Positions 21,622 through 31,960 of a stretch of DNA of 64,000 nt are shown here, one piece after another. Both the position numbers and the translations under genes were made by a program. Location: assembly GCA_020536535.1 (NCBI GenBank), contig JAHLWZ010000187.1:63089-127088 (forward strand), in the 5' to 3' direction. Below the pieces are notes generated by a model. It was not told the DNA's origin and ran no database searches. It was given only the letters and a program-made list of their open reading frames with translations. How positions within the stretch are numbered: position 1 is the stretch's first letter; the number at the start of each line of letters is the position of its first letter. This stretch comes from Pelomyxa schiedti. Lineage: Eukaryota; Evosea; Pelobiontida; Pelomyxidae.

Positions 21622-24561
21622 ATGAGCCGAGACGAACGGCCCCTTGAGAGGGTCGCTGTGGGTTTGTGGCGTAATTTGGTCGAAAACCCCCTGGCCACGG
21701 CGCTTGCGTTTGTACGCAGCTTTTCTCCCAGCTCTCTTTCCAAGACCAGCAGGCACAACCCCAAGCCAAGCGAGTTTAACCTCCTGGAGGTTATTAGTTG
21801 GAACTACGACGAACAACAGGCAGGCATAGACCACGTCATTGCAACTGGGGAACCGAAATGCTCAACTGAGGAACTTGAACTTGACAACAGCGGGCCAGGC
21901 GGTCCTGGGCCCCAAATTGCAACTTTGTGTGCTTTCATCAACTATCACTAACAAAACAAAGTTGATTGCAATCAAAATTCCGTAACGCGCCCACACATAA
22001 CGAAATTGCTCCTCACAAATTAATGTATGCAATGCAAATAGTGAGGAAAAGCTGACACAGTGGATTGCTGATTACAAGCGATCTGACCTCAGCAATAACC
22101 TCGCCCTTATGCTCTCGGAATGGCTGATGTCAAAGCACTGCATAAGGGAGTTGTTCGAAACAACCCTTAGCACAAGCCAGAGGCATGAGATTGTGACCAC
22201 AGGTGTGGAAATCCTTCTGCTCGTTCGAGCAGAGGGCCTTTCTCAGCTCATTGCGTCTATTGTATGCTTGGATTCCTGGTGGGAAGGCCTCATGTTCCAG
22301 CAAATGGCATCTAAAAAACCAGAGAATGCTGGTGAGGTCTCGTTCAAACTGCTCAGATCTCAAGCTGTAGTCAACAAGGACCCAGAGAAATCTGAAAATA
22401 TGGGTGACAGTGACGAAGTAAAAAGAGAGTGGCCCCGAAAATGTTCCTGTGGAATGAAACACACAATTGATCTTACCGAGTTCCCGGAACTGAGGCACCT
22501 CTTGTTTGACTTTTGCCTTGAGAATTTAGGCCGCTGCAACTCCAGGTACATACGTGCCATTTTATCAACAATTTGGGGAAGGCAACTGGCAGAAGAGAAG
22601 CAGGAAAAGTTTTTGGCTGGTATAAAACTTCACTTTCCAGATACGATGGAGCCTATGACCCTGGCCATGATTTGCATGGAGGTCCCTTCCTTGCTTACTC
22701 CTGTTTTTGAAATGACACTGGAAACAGAAGACCTTTACCGCTGGTGTGAATACTTGGCGTCGCTAATAGAACAGGGTAGTGAAAAGATCAACTCTTACCT
22801 GGCAAAATACGCAGATAGGATCTTGGAGAAGGTTCTAGAAATGATACAAGATATGGATGTGGAAGAAGAATACAAGTGCAGGGATTCAATGACTGTATTA
22901 GAAGGGTTGTTCAAAATTGGAGGGGATCCAATTTGCTCCATGCATATGCACAGAAGAATACGAAGCCATTTTCTTCCAGTATAATTGTATCATGTCTTCT
23001 GCCGCTTTGGAATGGGGTTGATCAACATGTTCTGCTGAATACCATCAAGTACATCATGGAAGATAATATCCTTGACCTTGACACTGGTCAGGAGATTGTT
23101 TATTCAGACTTGATGCTTGAGAAGCTTGATGACCAGAACAAGAAAGCCCTAATGGAGCACTGTCTAACGGGTCTGGGTATGGGACATGAGGAACCTGCTG
23201 AAGGCACAGAAAGCCCAGAAAGCTCAGCAAGTGAGAAGGACGAGCCAGGCTTTGATTCTGAAAGAGGACTGTACATTCTGACAGCTCTTTTAGAGATGCT
23301 GTTTCCACGAGCAGAGAAAGAAGACCTGGCAATCTTTTCATTTATTACATCCCTGAAAACCGTGGAGTGGATCCTTTCAGTGGTCATTGAGGGCTCCTTT
23401 GATCATGATTACGAACTCCTCGTATGTTTGGGCTTGCTTACTTATCTTTCATCGTCTGGAGAACAGCCAAAAATCTTGGATTCTATCAGGAATTTCCTCC
23501 ACAGTTTGAGAAAAGATCCAAAGAAGAAGGAATTGAAGGAAACATTCTACCTGGCATGTGCTGAGGCAAAGGCTCGTGTAAAGAAAATCAGGAACAAGAA
23601 CAACGCAACCTCCTCCAATGTTTCAAGAGGAGTCCAAGACTGGCTCTCAGCTTTTCTTTCAGAAGAGAAGGAAAAACTGAGAGAAAGGATTTTCGGGGAA
23701 AGCTTGAAGGGGCGTGATATTGACGTGGTGTCTTTGGTTGTGTCTTGCAGTACTGGAATGCCCAGAGAAATTGCTGCAACTCCGACCCTGGAGTTCTTTC
23801 TTGAACATTCCTCGCCAGGAAATGGCATAAAACTCTCACCAGACCAGATAGCGACTATTTTACCCATTGCCGAGCTATTGCTTACGAATGGGGCAGACCC
23901 AAATGCATCAATCAGGGACGGCAAGTCACCCCTGTGGAAACATATTGTTGACAAGGATGTAATCTCCCTTTTGCTGAAGTACGGAGCAAAGCTTGGATCA
24001 TGTGGCCCCAGGTTCTTCAGCAAAGTCTTGAAGGCAGGGGATAACGATGTGGCTGAAGTGTTGTGGTTACATGGAATGTCATTGGACACAGCACCTCAAG
24101 GTGATGTGGTGTGCAAGAGTCTTCCGCCCACTGTGCCAAGCCATTTCTTCTCTCCTGCAATGTGGACACCCGCGAGGCACATCAAGTTCCCCAAATGGTT
24201 CAGGCTCACTATTGAAACCACTCTCTTGTGTTGGAGAAGACAGTCATTGCGCTTCCAGCACAACCAGGTTCTCTGTTACCGGTCTCGGTCAGAGGTTACA
24301 CAATCACAAGTGAGCAACCTTTTTCGATCTTTTTCCTCTCACACTGAAAAGGATTACACAAACAGTGAACCACAAGAGACTGCAAGGAAAAGACCGAGGA
24401 TTGGACCACCTGAAGCAAACAAAAGGCCAGAAATGCCGGTATCTGTTCCAAGAGATGGCGCAGAGCCTTTTCACCCAGTGGGTGTTCTCCCCAAGTGCGT
24501 TCTGCTCAGTTGTATTTGTACCCTATTGTCCCCTGCCCATTTTTCCGTTTTATATTACTAG
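21622..24561 (+). CDS. Large helical protein with ankyrin repeats
   Basis: Unrecognised as a whole. Starts MSRDERPLERVAVGLW at 21622; the first intron ends near 22050 and the frame resumes with LTQWIADYKRSDLSNN. The first 550 residues look helical (HEAT-like) with no motif I can name. An apparent break near 22890 is an intron (22895-22953) joining RDSMT to KNTKPFSSS. Residues downstream include ankyrin pieces: IAELLLTNGADPNASI and ISLLLKYGAKLGS (about 23860-23990), then AEVLWLHGMSLD. The C-terminal part has RHIKFPKWFRLTIETTLLCW, a segment that follows ankyrin arrays in many protist proteins, then a basic, low-complexity tail. Likely a protein-binding scaffold. The 3' end is 50 bases from the stop of the opposing gene. 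Confidence 0.6.
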
Positions 24562-24611
24562 GACTCAATTGTTCTCAAAAAATAATAAAAATTTATTCCG
24601 AGTTGTTTCTG

Positions 24612-26759
24612 CTACTCAATAATGTTCCATGAACCTGACCACAGTTCCTTGGCATTCACATCTACGCGGCCGATTCCAAGAATCCTTTGTGATGCCATGA
24701 TGTGAAGTGGTGAGGCAACAGCAAATAACCACAGGTTGCTATGGACAAATGAGGCTGTCATTTCAGGGAACACTCTCATAAGCATCTTCCAGGTTCCAAC
24801 CCGGACAAAGGTTGTCTCTGTCTCATGGTTGTGATCCATTACGCTAAGCTTTTTTTTTTTGGTAAGATGTTAACTCGGTAATTGCCTAATGGTTACCTCT
24901 TTCAAAGTCACATGGAAAGTTCTGATGATCCACTCTGCACAGCTTTTCTTGTTGTTGGCAATTAATGCACTAAGCAGCTTGTTGTTGTTCATCTTGACTT
25001 GCTGTTCATTCAAGTGGTAGTTTTGAATGAACCACCTTACAACTTTTCCTGAATGTACATAGTGTGGGAAACCTTGGGTAATTTGTTTTGGGGAGAAGCT
25101 GACATGTGCCACAATTTGCATGACTTTGGAAAGCTCATGGGGGAAAAGAATACTACTAGCGGTCCCAATCCACTTCCATTCAGTTATTGAAAAAGTGTCC
25201 ATCAAGAGCAATGCAAAAGCAGCCTGTGACCTGCCCAATTTGCCGAGAATAGCCGTGCAAACTGCATTTTTACCGATGTTTGTCACTGTGCAATTAGAAA
25301 GGAACCATTGAATGCCACTAGTTCCGCGACTTTCGCTGTTGGAACATATCTTGGTGAAAGTTTTGTCCGTCAAACTGGGTGTAGCATTAATGCGGTCCAT
25401 TACATGGAATTTCTTTTCCAACCAGGCTGCAACCGATGTGTTGTTGTTAGAAACGGCATCCACAAGGCACTCCAAAATGTCATCTTCTTTCAAGGGTGAA
25501 CTCGTTTTCGTCAACAGGACCTCCAGTACTGGCACACTATCCTTCTGGTTTTGGCAGGCCCAAATGAACGTAGAAGGTGGAACTATTCGGGCACTATTGG
25601 GGAAGTTTGTTGTAATCCACTCAATGAATTCGGCATCTGGATTTTCAGTGCATGCAAAATGCAGGTTGAGTTGGGTTGGTTGCACAGAAAAGCTGTTGGT
25701 TACCCACTTAAAACCTCTTGTGCCTAGAGTGCAGTTGAGATTTGGGGGGCTTGTCATTGAGTATCTTTCTTTGATCCACTGGCATCCTTCCTCAAGTTCA
25801 CCTGATGAACAGTATTCAATAAATTCAGCCATAAGCAGCTCAGCGGTTCCTCCCCGTACATCTGCCCAGAATAGCTCAGTGCAAAACTTCACAACATCCA
25901 GGCTTGGACTGGCAATGAATGTAGAAAGCGAACAGCGGTCAAAGTCCCATTCAGTTATTTGCCTGCAAGCAGAAACAACACGAGTGTTGGACGCCAGCCA
26001 CTTCACTACGTCAATGTGGCCTCCCCTCACAGCCGCACGAAACGGCATCGGGAGCTCCCATAACTCCGTCCCGACGCCGTCGAACGTCGAAGTCACCCAC
26101 TTGACAACATCAAGGTGGCCCCCTTTGCACGCATCGTAGAGCAAGCTGTGTGGAACTTGTGGGCCAGCACGGATCTCCCGGATGTCATCGATCATGTCCG
26201 TGTCCTTCCCAGGCCACCTGAGGAGTGTCCGATAATTCCACGAGTTGTCAAAACTCTGGGAGACAAGTTCCTTGGCCATTCCAAGGTGCCCACCTGGTCA
26301 AATTTTTTAGTATCGAATGATCAGAACTTTCTGGATCCGGGACTGTGGAAAACGAATCGACTCACCCAGGCACAGCCCTCTGAGTACGGCGAGGCATTCT
26401 TTCCGAAGGTTCCTCGCTTGCTTGCTCTTCATAATCCAGTTGATGCACCTAATACTCGCGGCCGCCGCTGCGCACTTCAACGCGAAGTACCTCGACGTGT
26501 GGGTCCTCCCGAAATCCATGTCGTGCAGCTCGAGAACGTCGACGCCTCCCATAAGTAGGGAGCAGGCCCTCGGCACCAGAGGGAACAGTGCATCTGCCAG
26601 ACCCAGCAACCAGCAGCACAGGGAGGGCGCGACTGGGGCGCCGCGATTATGGTACGGAACCACCACCATTGGTTCGACAACGTGCTCCCACACAACTCTA
26701 GAAACTCTCACGATTCTCTCAGTCTCTTCGAGACGGCGACGTCGTGGTTCCACGTACAT
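24612..26759 (-). CDS. Ankyrin-like repeat protein, three exons
   Basis: Start MYVEPRRRRLEETERI at 26759. The first exon joins through gtgagt...gaccag to GHLGMAKELVSQSF. It carries ankyrin-like units such as ACKGGHLDVVKWVTSTF and AVRGGHIDVVKWLASNT, then diverged repeats with the pattern W..xxF.V (KWVTNSFSVQ, EWIIRTFHVT). A last intron (gtaacc ... catgag) links FHVTLKE to TETTFVRVGTWKML, giving a stop at 24612. The N-terminus has RVVWEHVVEP, possibly F-box-like, but too weak to call. Repeats of this type form large paralogous families in amoebae. No enzymatic motif seen. Confidence 0.65.
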
Positions 26760-27011
26760 TTCTCGTTCAAACTAAAAAGAATTTCCCAAGGAGCCGACCT
26801 TGCCTGACGAGGTCCCTAAGCGCAGGATCTCATAAAACCGGCAACTACCAACCAATTCAAAAACCGCCAGGCGTATCGTGAGTCCTGGGATGGTAAGAAC
26901 TGTTGGGAAATACGAAAATAGAATTTTCTTGTGATTGTAAAAAACTATTCGCAGGTCGCCCGTTCTTTTGCAAATTTTTTTACCCCCAACCGACTTGTAT
27001 AGCATACAGTG

Positions 27012-29143
27012 ATGGATCTCCTTGGTCCCAAACCACCGAAGAAACTACCACTTGATGGCCTCGTTTTCTGTGTCGCAGGTTCGGCCTTTTTTTGTATTGG
27101 TGTTATTTTTTTTTTCCCCTCGTAGTTATGTTCCTGAGACATAACGCATGTGTAACTAGGCATGGTGGATGACATTTCGAATGGCGAGTGCAAATTGCTT
27201 GTGACAGAAAATGGAGGACAGTTTCGCGATGCATTTGGTCCTGGCGTAACCCACGTTTTGTCAAGTCCACAAATGGAAATTATCATTGAGAATGAATACA
27301 AATGCCAGTTTTTCCCTACATTGAGGCCACAAATTGATGCTGTGTGTAGCTCCGGCTGATTTTTCTCCATGGTAATTCTACGCATATTAGGCAAAGGCAA
27401 ACAGGGTTCCCATTGTGGCAGTGGAATTTGTAAGGAAGTGCGTTTCCCTTGGCAAGAAAACACGAGAGGGCCCTTTCCTCCTTTTTGCTCCAAAAGCTGT
27501 ACTCCTCCCTTTTGTTATTTGATACACTGCACGTCCATTGTGACAAATTCTCACTCGTTTTCCAGACAGCTGAAGGGTCTGAATTTCAGTCCACTCTTGA
27601 TCCCGTACTTTTTTCCCTCTTTTCCTCAGCTGTCCTAATCTTTTAGAGAGTGCAAGATCTTGTGAATCTTCTTTTTGATGAATCGGAAATGGAAAGGAGC
27701 TTGACTGAAATGAGAATTGATGCAAGGCAACTTATGGCAACTATCACCAAAGATACCATTCGACAGGCACGGTTTTTCATCCGCTATTTTATATTTACAC
27801 ATTTCTAGGCATATACGGTTCTGTCCGAACTTGACGGAATTGTCAGGTCTCCAGCAGTTCAACCAGCCCAAAAGGCTCAGCAAACTGAAAGGTAGAAATA
27901 TAAAACTACACCCCTCCTTTACTTTCTTTCTAGGATTAAACAGTTATCAACTCGGTTTTATGGGTTGATTCCTCACCAAGGTGCTACGTCACCGCTTTCC
28001 ACTCCCGAATCTGTCAAGGAGAAGATCAAGATGATGGAGGTAGTCTTCTATTTTCACTTCCACTCCTTTACCGTCTCCAGGCTATTACAGACGTGGAAAT
28101 TGCCTCTTCCCTTATGAAAGAGGGTCGTTCAGGAGGGTCCCTAAGTCAAGTAGATATCAAGTACCGAAAATTAAAAGCGAGAATAGAACCCCTGGAGAAG
28201 CACACACAAGAATACTCCTTTATTGAGCAGTAAGCTCGACAAAATAAAAACTAAACAACAAACAAGCAGAAAACACTAACCAGTGGACAGGTACGTAACC
28301 AATTCTCATGCCTCTGTACACAATACCTTCAAAATAGAAATTGATAATGTTTTCAAGCTGGAAAGGTAGTGCTCTTTGACATTTTTCCTTTTCCCATTCC
28401 CATTTCGATTCCAGGGAAGGTGAAGCAGAGCGCTTTGTACCATACAACAGACTTCCCAATCATCGGCTTCTTTGGCACGGCTCCAGATTCACTAACTTTA
28501 TTGGAATCGTTACCCAAGGTCTGCGTATAGCACCACCTGAGGCTCCTGTTACAGGTTAATTTGTACATTTCCCGTCAAATTTATTAAGGAATGTAGGGTA
28601 CTTCCTAGGGAAAGGCATTTATTTTGCAGACATGGTTTCCAAAAGTGCTGAGTATTGTCATGCCACAAAAGAAAACCCTTATGGGTAACTCTGTCGTCTT
28701 TTAGTTAAGGTTTTTTAACAGTCCGAAGATTGTTGCTTCTCTGTGAAGTGGCTCTGGGAAGATGGTTCCAAATCGCCCATGGCAAGTTCATCAATAAGTC
28801 CGATTTGGACGGAGCTGGTTTCCACTCCACCAAAGGATGCGGTGAGACAGCACCAGATCAGTCATTCGACTTTGTAACGTGCGTATCCTCGCCATTCAAA
28901 CCCACACTAACATCACACAGCACTGATGGGTACATCATCCCCTTGGGACGTGAAACTGAAACCGGCGTTCTCTGCTCTGAGTTACCCCACAATGAGTTCA
29001 TAGTTTATGACGCAGCCCAGGTACCAATCCCACACCAGTGCCCAAACAGACAACCAACCACACAAAAACAACAGGTCAAAGTCCGCTACATGATTAAAAT
29101 CAACTTCATATTCGAGGAGCCTCGTGCACAACTATCCTACTGA
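27012..29143 (+). CDS. Poly(ADP-ribose) polymerase with BRCT domain
   Basis: ADP-ribosyltransferase, probably nuclear. Exon 1 ([21 protein letters not shown]) opens a BRCT domain that continues with [20 protein letters not shown] and [18 protein letters not shown]. After a short linker comes the helical PARP regulatory domain ([34 protein letters not shown]). The catalytic domain has [13 protein letters not shown] (His of the H-Y-E triad), [15 protein letters not shown] (Tyr) and [12 protein letters not shown] (Glu). Ten or so short introns; the final one lies between DAAQ and [11 protein letters not shown]. There is no WGR domain and no zinc finger, so the architecture matches the N-terminal part of human PARP4 (BRCT, regulatory, catalytic) rather than PARP1/2/3. 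With the full triad it should be capable of chain elongation. Confidence 0.88.
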
Positions 29144-29849
29144 TAAAACCCCCTGTTTTTGTGGTAACGAAGACAAGAAAAAAATAATCACGCGGCAAAA
29201 GAAACCTTCTTTTTGTGGTTGTGCTCCTTTCTTTGATGTGTTCAAGTTGGTGCGAGAAAAGTTTCCACGTGGCAAACTGGGTGGAAAGTTTCCTTTCATC
29301 CAGGAAAGGGCGAAGTAAAAACAAATAACAAATAAAAAATAAATAAATAAATAAAAAAAAAACCTCTGCCAGAGAGCCTACGGCGTTGTTGCTGGTGCTA
29401 TGTGTAAAAATTGCGGGTTTTGGTGTTGGGTGTTTTGGCATATCAACACGGCACTCGATCTAAACCCCATTGTCACTGTCACTGTCGCGGTCCCAGCTCA
29501 TCCAAATTCAAAAAACCTCGCTATTATTGGCATGTCGCATGAGCACCTCGCAGCTTGACGCCACTTTGTACGTGACCTTTTTTTTTTTTAAACTGCCGCG
29601 ACTGCACCGCCAAACAACAAGAAATAAAAAAACAATTATGCATCAACTTACGCACAATCGGCAGCGTATTGGCCTGTACGCTGATTACGCTGCCGCATCG
29701 AGTCGTTGTTTCGCTTTTAAATTTACACGAAGGCACCGAGATATAACTTTGGCGAAATCACGGCGAGACTCACACCTCTGCAGAGTCCGCTCGATAAATA
29801 GAACAGCATATTTAGCCTTCTCGCTACGGAAACGGCACGGCAGCCAATA
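29144..29849. other. Intergenic region between PARP and USP-like genes
   Basis: 706 bases without a supportable gene. AT-rich low-complexity (AAATAAATAAATAAATAAA near 29330) and several poly-A/T runs. The last 200 bases, with balanced composition, are probably the promoter and leader of the downstream gene. Confidence 0.55.
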
Positions 29850-31602
29850 ATGGAGCTTATAAGCGACGTACCTACGCGGTTTTCGAAAACCAAAACAAAA
29901 AAAAAAACCCTCAACGCGTGCCGATTCGTCACCACTAAGCCGAATACTATTACGAGCAATATGTCATCTACTGTCGAGGCTAAGACCTTCAACAACAAGA
30001 CCGACTCCAGGCTCAACGCAATACTTTACATTCTGTTTCGCCGCGGAAGCTTCGTAGACGCGATAACGCTGACACCACATCACTGTGTTACTGGAAACGC
30101 CTCTTGTGCTATGTGCACCTTTAAGGTTTCACTGTTTTTTTTTCCCGAGTGTTTTCTTATAACGTACTCAGGGTCTGATAAACGAGTATAAATTCTCAGA
30201 GGAAACTGTTCTGAATGCAAACAACCTTCAGTTGTCGCTCGATGTTGTGGATCCTAATGTATGTATCCCCTAAATCATTCTGTTCTTTGTTGACTAATAT
30301 ACATTCCAGGCTCATCCCCAAATACTCTTGTGGTCTCTTATATCGAAACTTCACAACTGCAACCTGCGGGATTTGGATTGTGCACGTGCTCCTACATTTC
30401 AATATTTTGGTCTCTTGGTGAAATCTACATGTTCGTACTGTGGAGACTTCGAAGACAGACATGAGAACTTCCTCACAATGGAGGCCACAGTAACAAGGTA
30501 GTCCCTCTTCCTTTTTCGCCCAAAGTAACTTCAATCAGGTGCATGAGTGAACCCGTTTCTATTAATACGCACCTCAGTGAATACTTGGGCAAATTAGGCT
30601 GCAAGGTTTGACCTTACACCACTCAACCTTTTTGTAAGACTTGTAGAAGTGTTCAAGACAAGGAGGACTGCAACTTGCTTTTACTCACCTCCCACGTTAC
30701 CTTGCAGTAGAAGTGTTCTACCCATCACCTTGGTCGACTCCGGGTACGTTCCTCATTTACCATCTAGTATTCTCATCCTGTTTGTAGATGCCCTAATAGA
30801 CCGTTTGGCTGACTCACTGAACTTGGGATCGGAGTGCTTTAAGCTCATCGGTGTGATATGCAGGAATTCAAGTAACACCGTCAGTTTTGTTTTGCGACCT
30901 GGAGGCTGGCGCATGCAACGTGATGCAAAAGAGATCATGGTTTGTCTTCATCCCCTATTACCAAATTCTTACAGCGAAATCCAGTTATGTACACTTGATT
31001 GTGTGATCTCTTTTATGAAAAGTCAGCATTACTCTCCAGAGATCCTTTTTTTTGAAAGGACACCTTTCCTGCCCAGTGTTACTCGCTCTGCCCTTCAACG
31101 CCGACTTCCTCCAGCATGTACCACAGTGGCAACACCCCAATTTAAGCAAGAACCTACCGCGTACAGTGCTGGCATACTGGACACGCAAAGACCTGTTGAA
31201 GCTGTGAGTGCAGAGCCTTTGAGAATACCTACAGCAGGCCTCGAACAGCATACCGAGTGTACTACGCCTTCTCAGCAGTTCACTGAACTTGTAGAACCAC
31301 CTCTGGCCAGAGCACATACTGTAGCTATTACTCGACGAACACCGGGCCCTATTCGCAGAAGTACTTGTGGCCGAGAACAAGTGGCTCGTGACCACTTTGG
31401 TTCCAATGGTCTAACCTCGTCGTCTACACATAGACAGGTGGGAGCAGTTAGGTTTTGTGAGGATCGAAGGGCTCCTCGGGCCTTGTGCATAGGACGTAGA
31501 TACGCCGACCTTGTTGGGGGTGCGTGTGTATTAGCTCTTCTGGTCCTTATGTTGCATCTTATCGTGGGTGCTGGGCGGGATATGATAGGCAGATTGTGGT
31601 AG
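29850..31602 (+). CDS. USP-fold protein lacking catalytic residues, C-terminal membrane anchor
   Basis: Has the layout of a ubiquitin-specific protease but probably not its activity. The Cys-box region reads NNKTDSRLNAILYIL, aligning with NTCYLNA of active USPs, so the nucleophile position is Ser (codon 30006-30008). Then CATC-like CAMCTF and a zinc ribbon, TCSYCGDF and GCKKCSRQGGLQ, followed by THLPRYLAVEVF, match USP fingers and the strand after them. The His-box region is LIGVICRNSSNTVSFVLRPG then GWRMQRD (30843-30930). USPs have GHY where NTV stands, so the catalytic His is also absent. A Thr/Pro-rich linker leads to a hydrophobic segment (LVGGACVLALLVLMLHLIVG, 31510-31575) near the C-terminus, so it is probably tail-anchored. 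Start could be 29850 or the ATG at about 29960. Fold assignment is inference from motif order. Confidence 0.6.
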
Positions 31603-31960
31603 TTAGGAAAACAACCAACAACGAAACCAACAACCAACCAACCAACAACCAACAACCACAAAACAAAAACCTCCAACAAACAAAACCGACACCAACGCAA
31701 ACACGAAGAAACGGGAACTAAACAAAACCATTTTCTTGTCCTGTACCATGTCTTTTTTTTCCATCCTCTTTCTTCCCCTCTCGAAGGGGAAAACAAAAAC
31801 TTCAAAAAGGAACGATCATCAGACAGATTTCGGTGTCGTGGTTACGAGACGCACATCAACAACCACCAAAGCCGAATAAAACAAGTCGCGAAGGGGCGTC
31901 ACAACAACATCCCGTTCTCCTCTTTCTTGTAGTGAAGCCCCTCCAGTCTAGCCGTAGTGA
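31603..31960. other. Intergenic, CAA/CCAA-rich low complexity
   Basis: 358 bases. 31615-31720 is a run of AAC/CCAAC units without G or T blocks, probably the 3' UTR of the USP-like gene. The rest is the leader of the HPS1-like gene. No ORF or RNA signal seen. Confidence 0.6.

Noticed and set aside
22890-22990. Apparent frameshift inside the first ankyrin-type gene
   Set aside because: A 59-base GT-AG intron (22895-22953) joins the two frames cleanly, so no pseudogene is needed.
25312-26139. Long plus-strand open frame opposite the second ankyrin-type gene
   Set aside because: Antisense shadow: the minus strand carries recognisable repeats in frame, while this reading has no domain.
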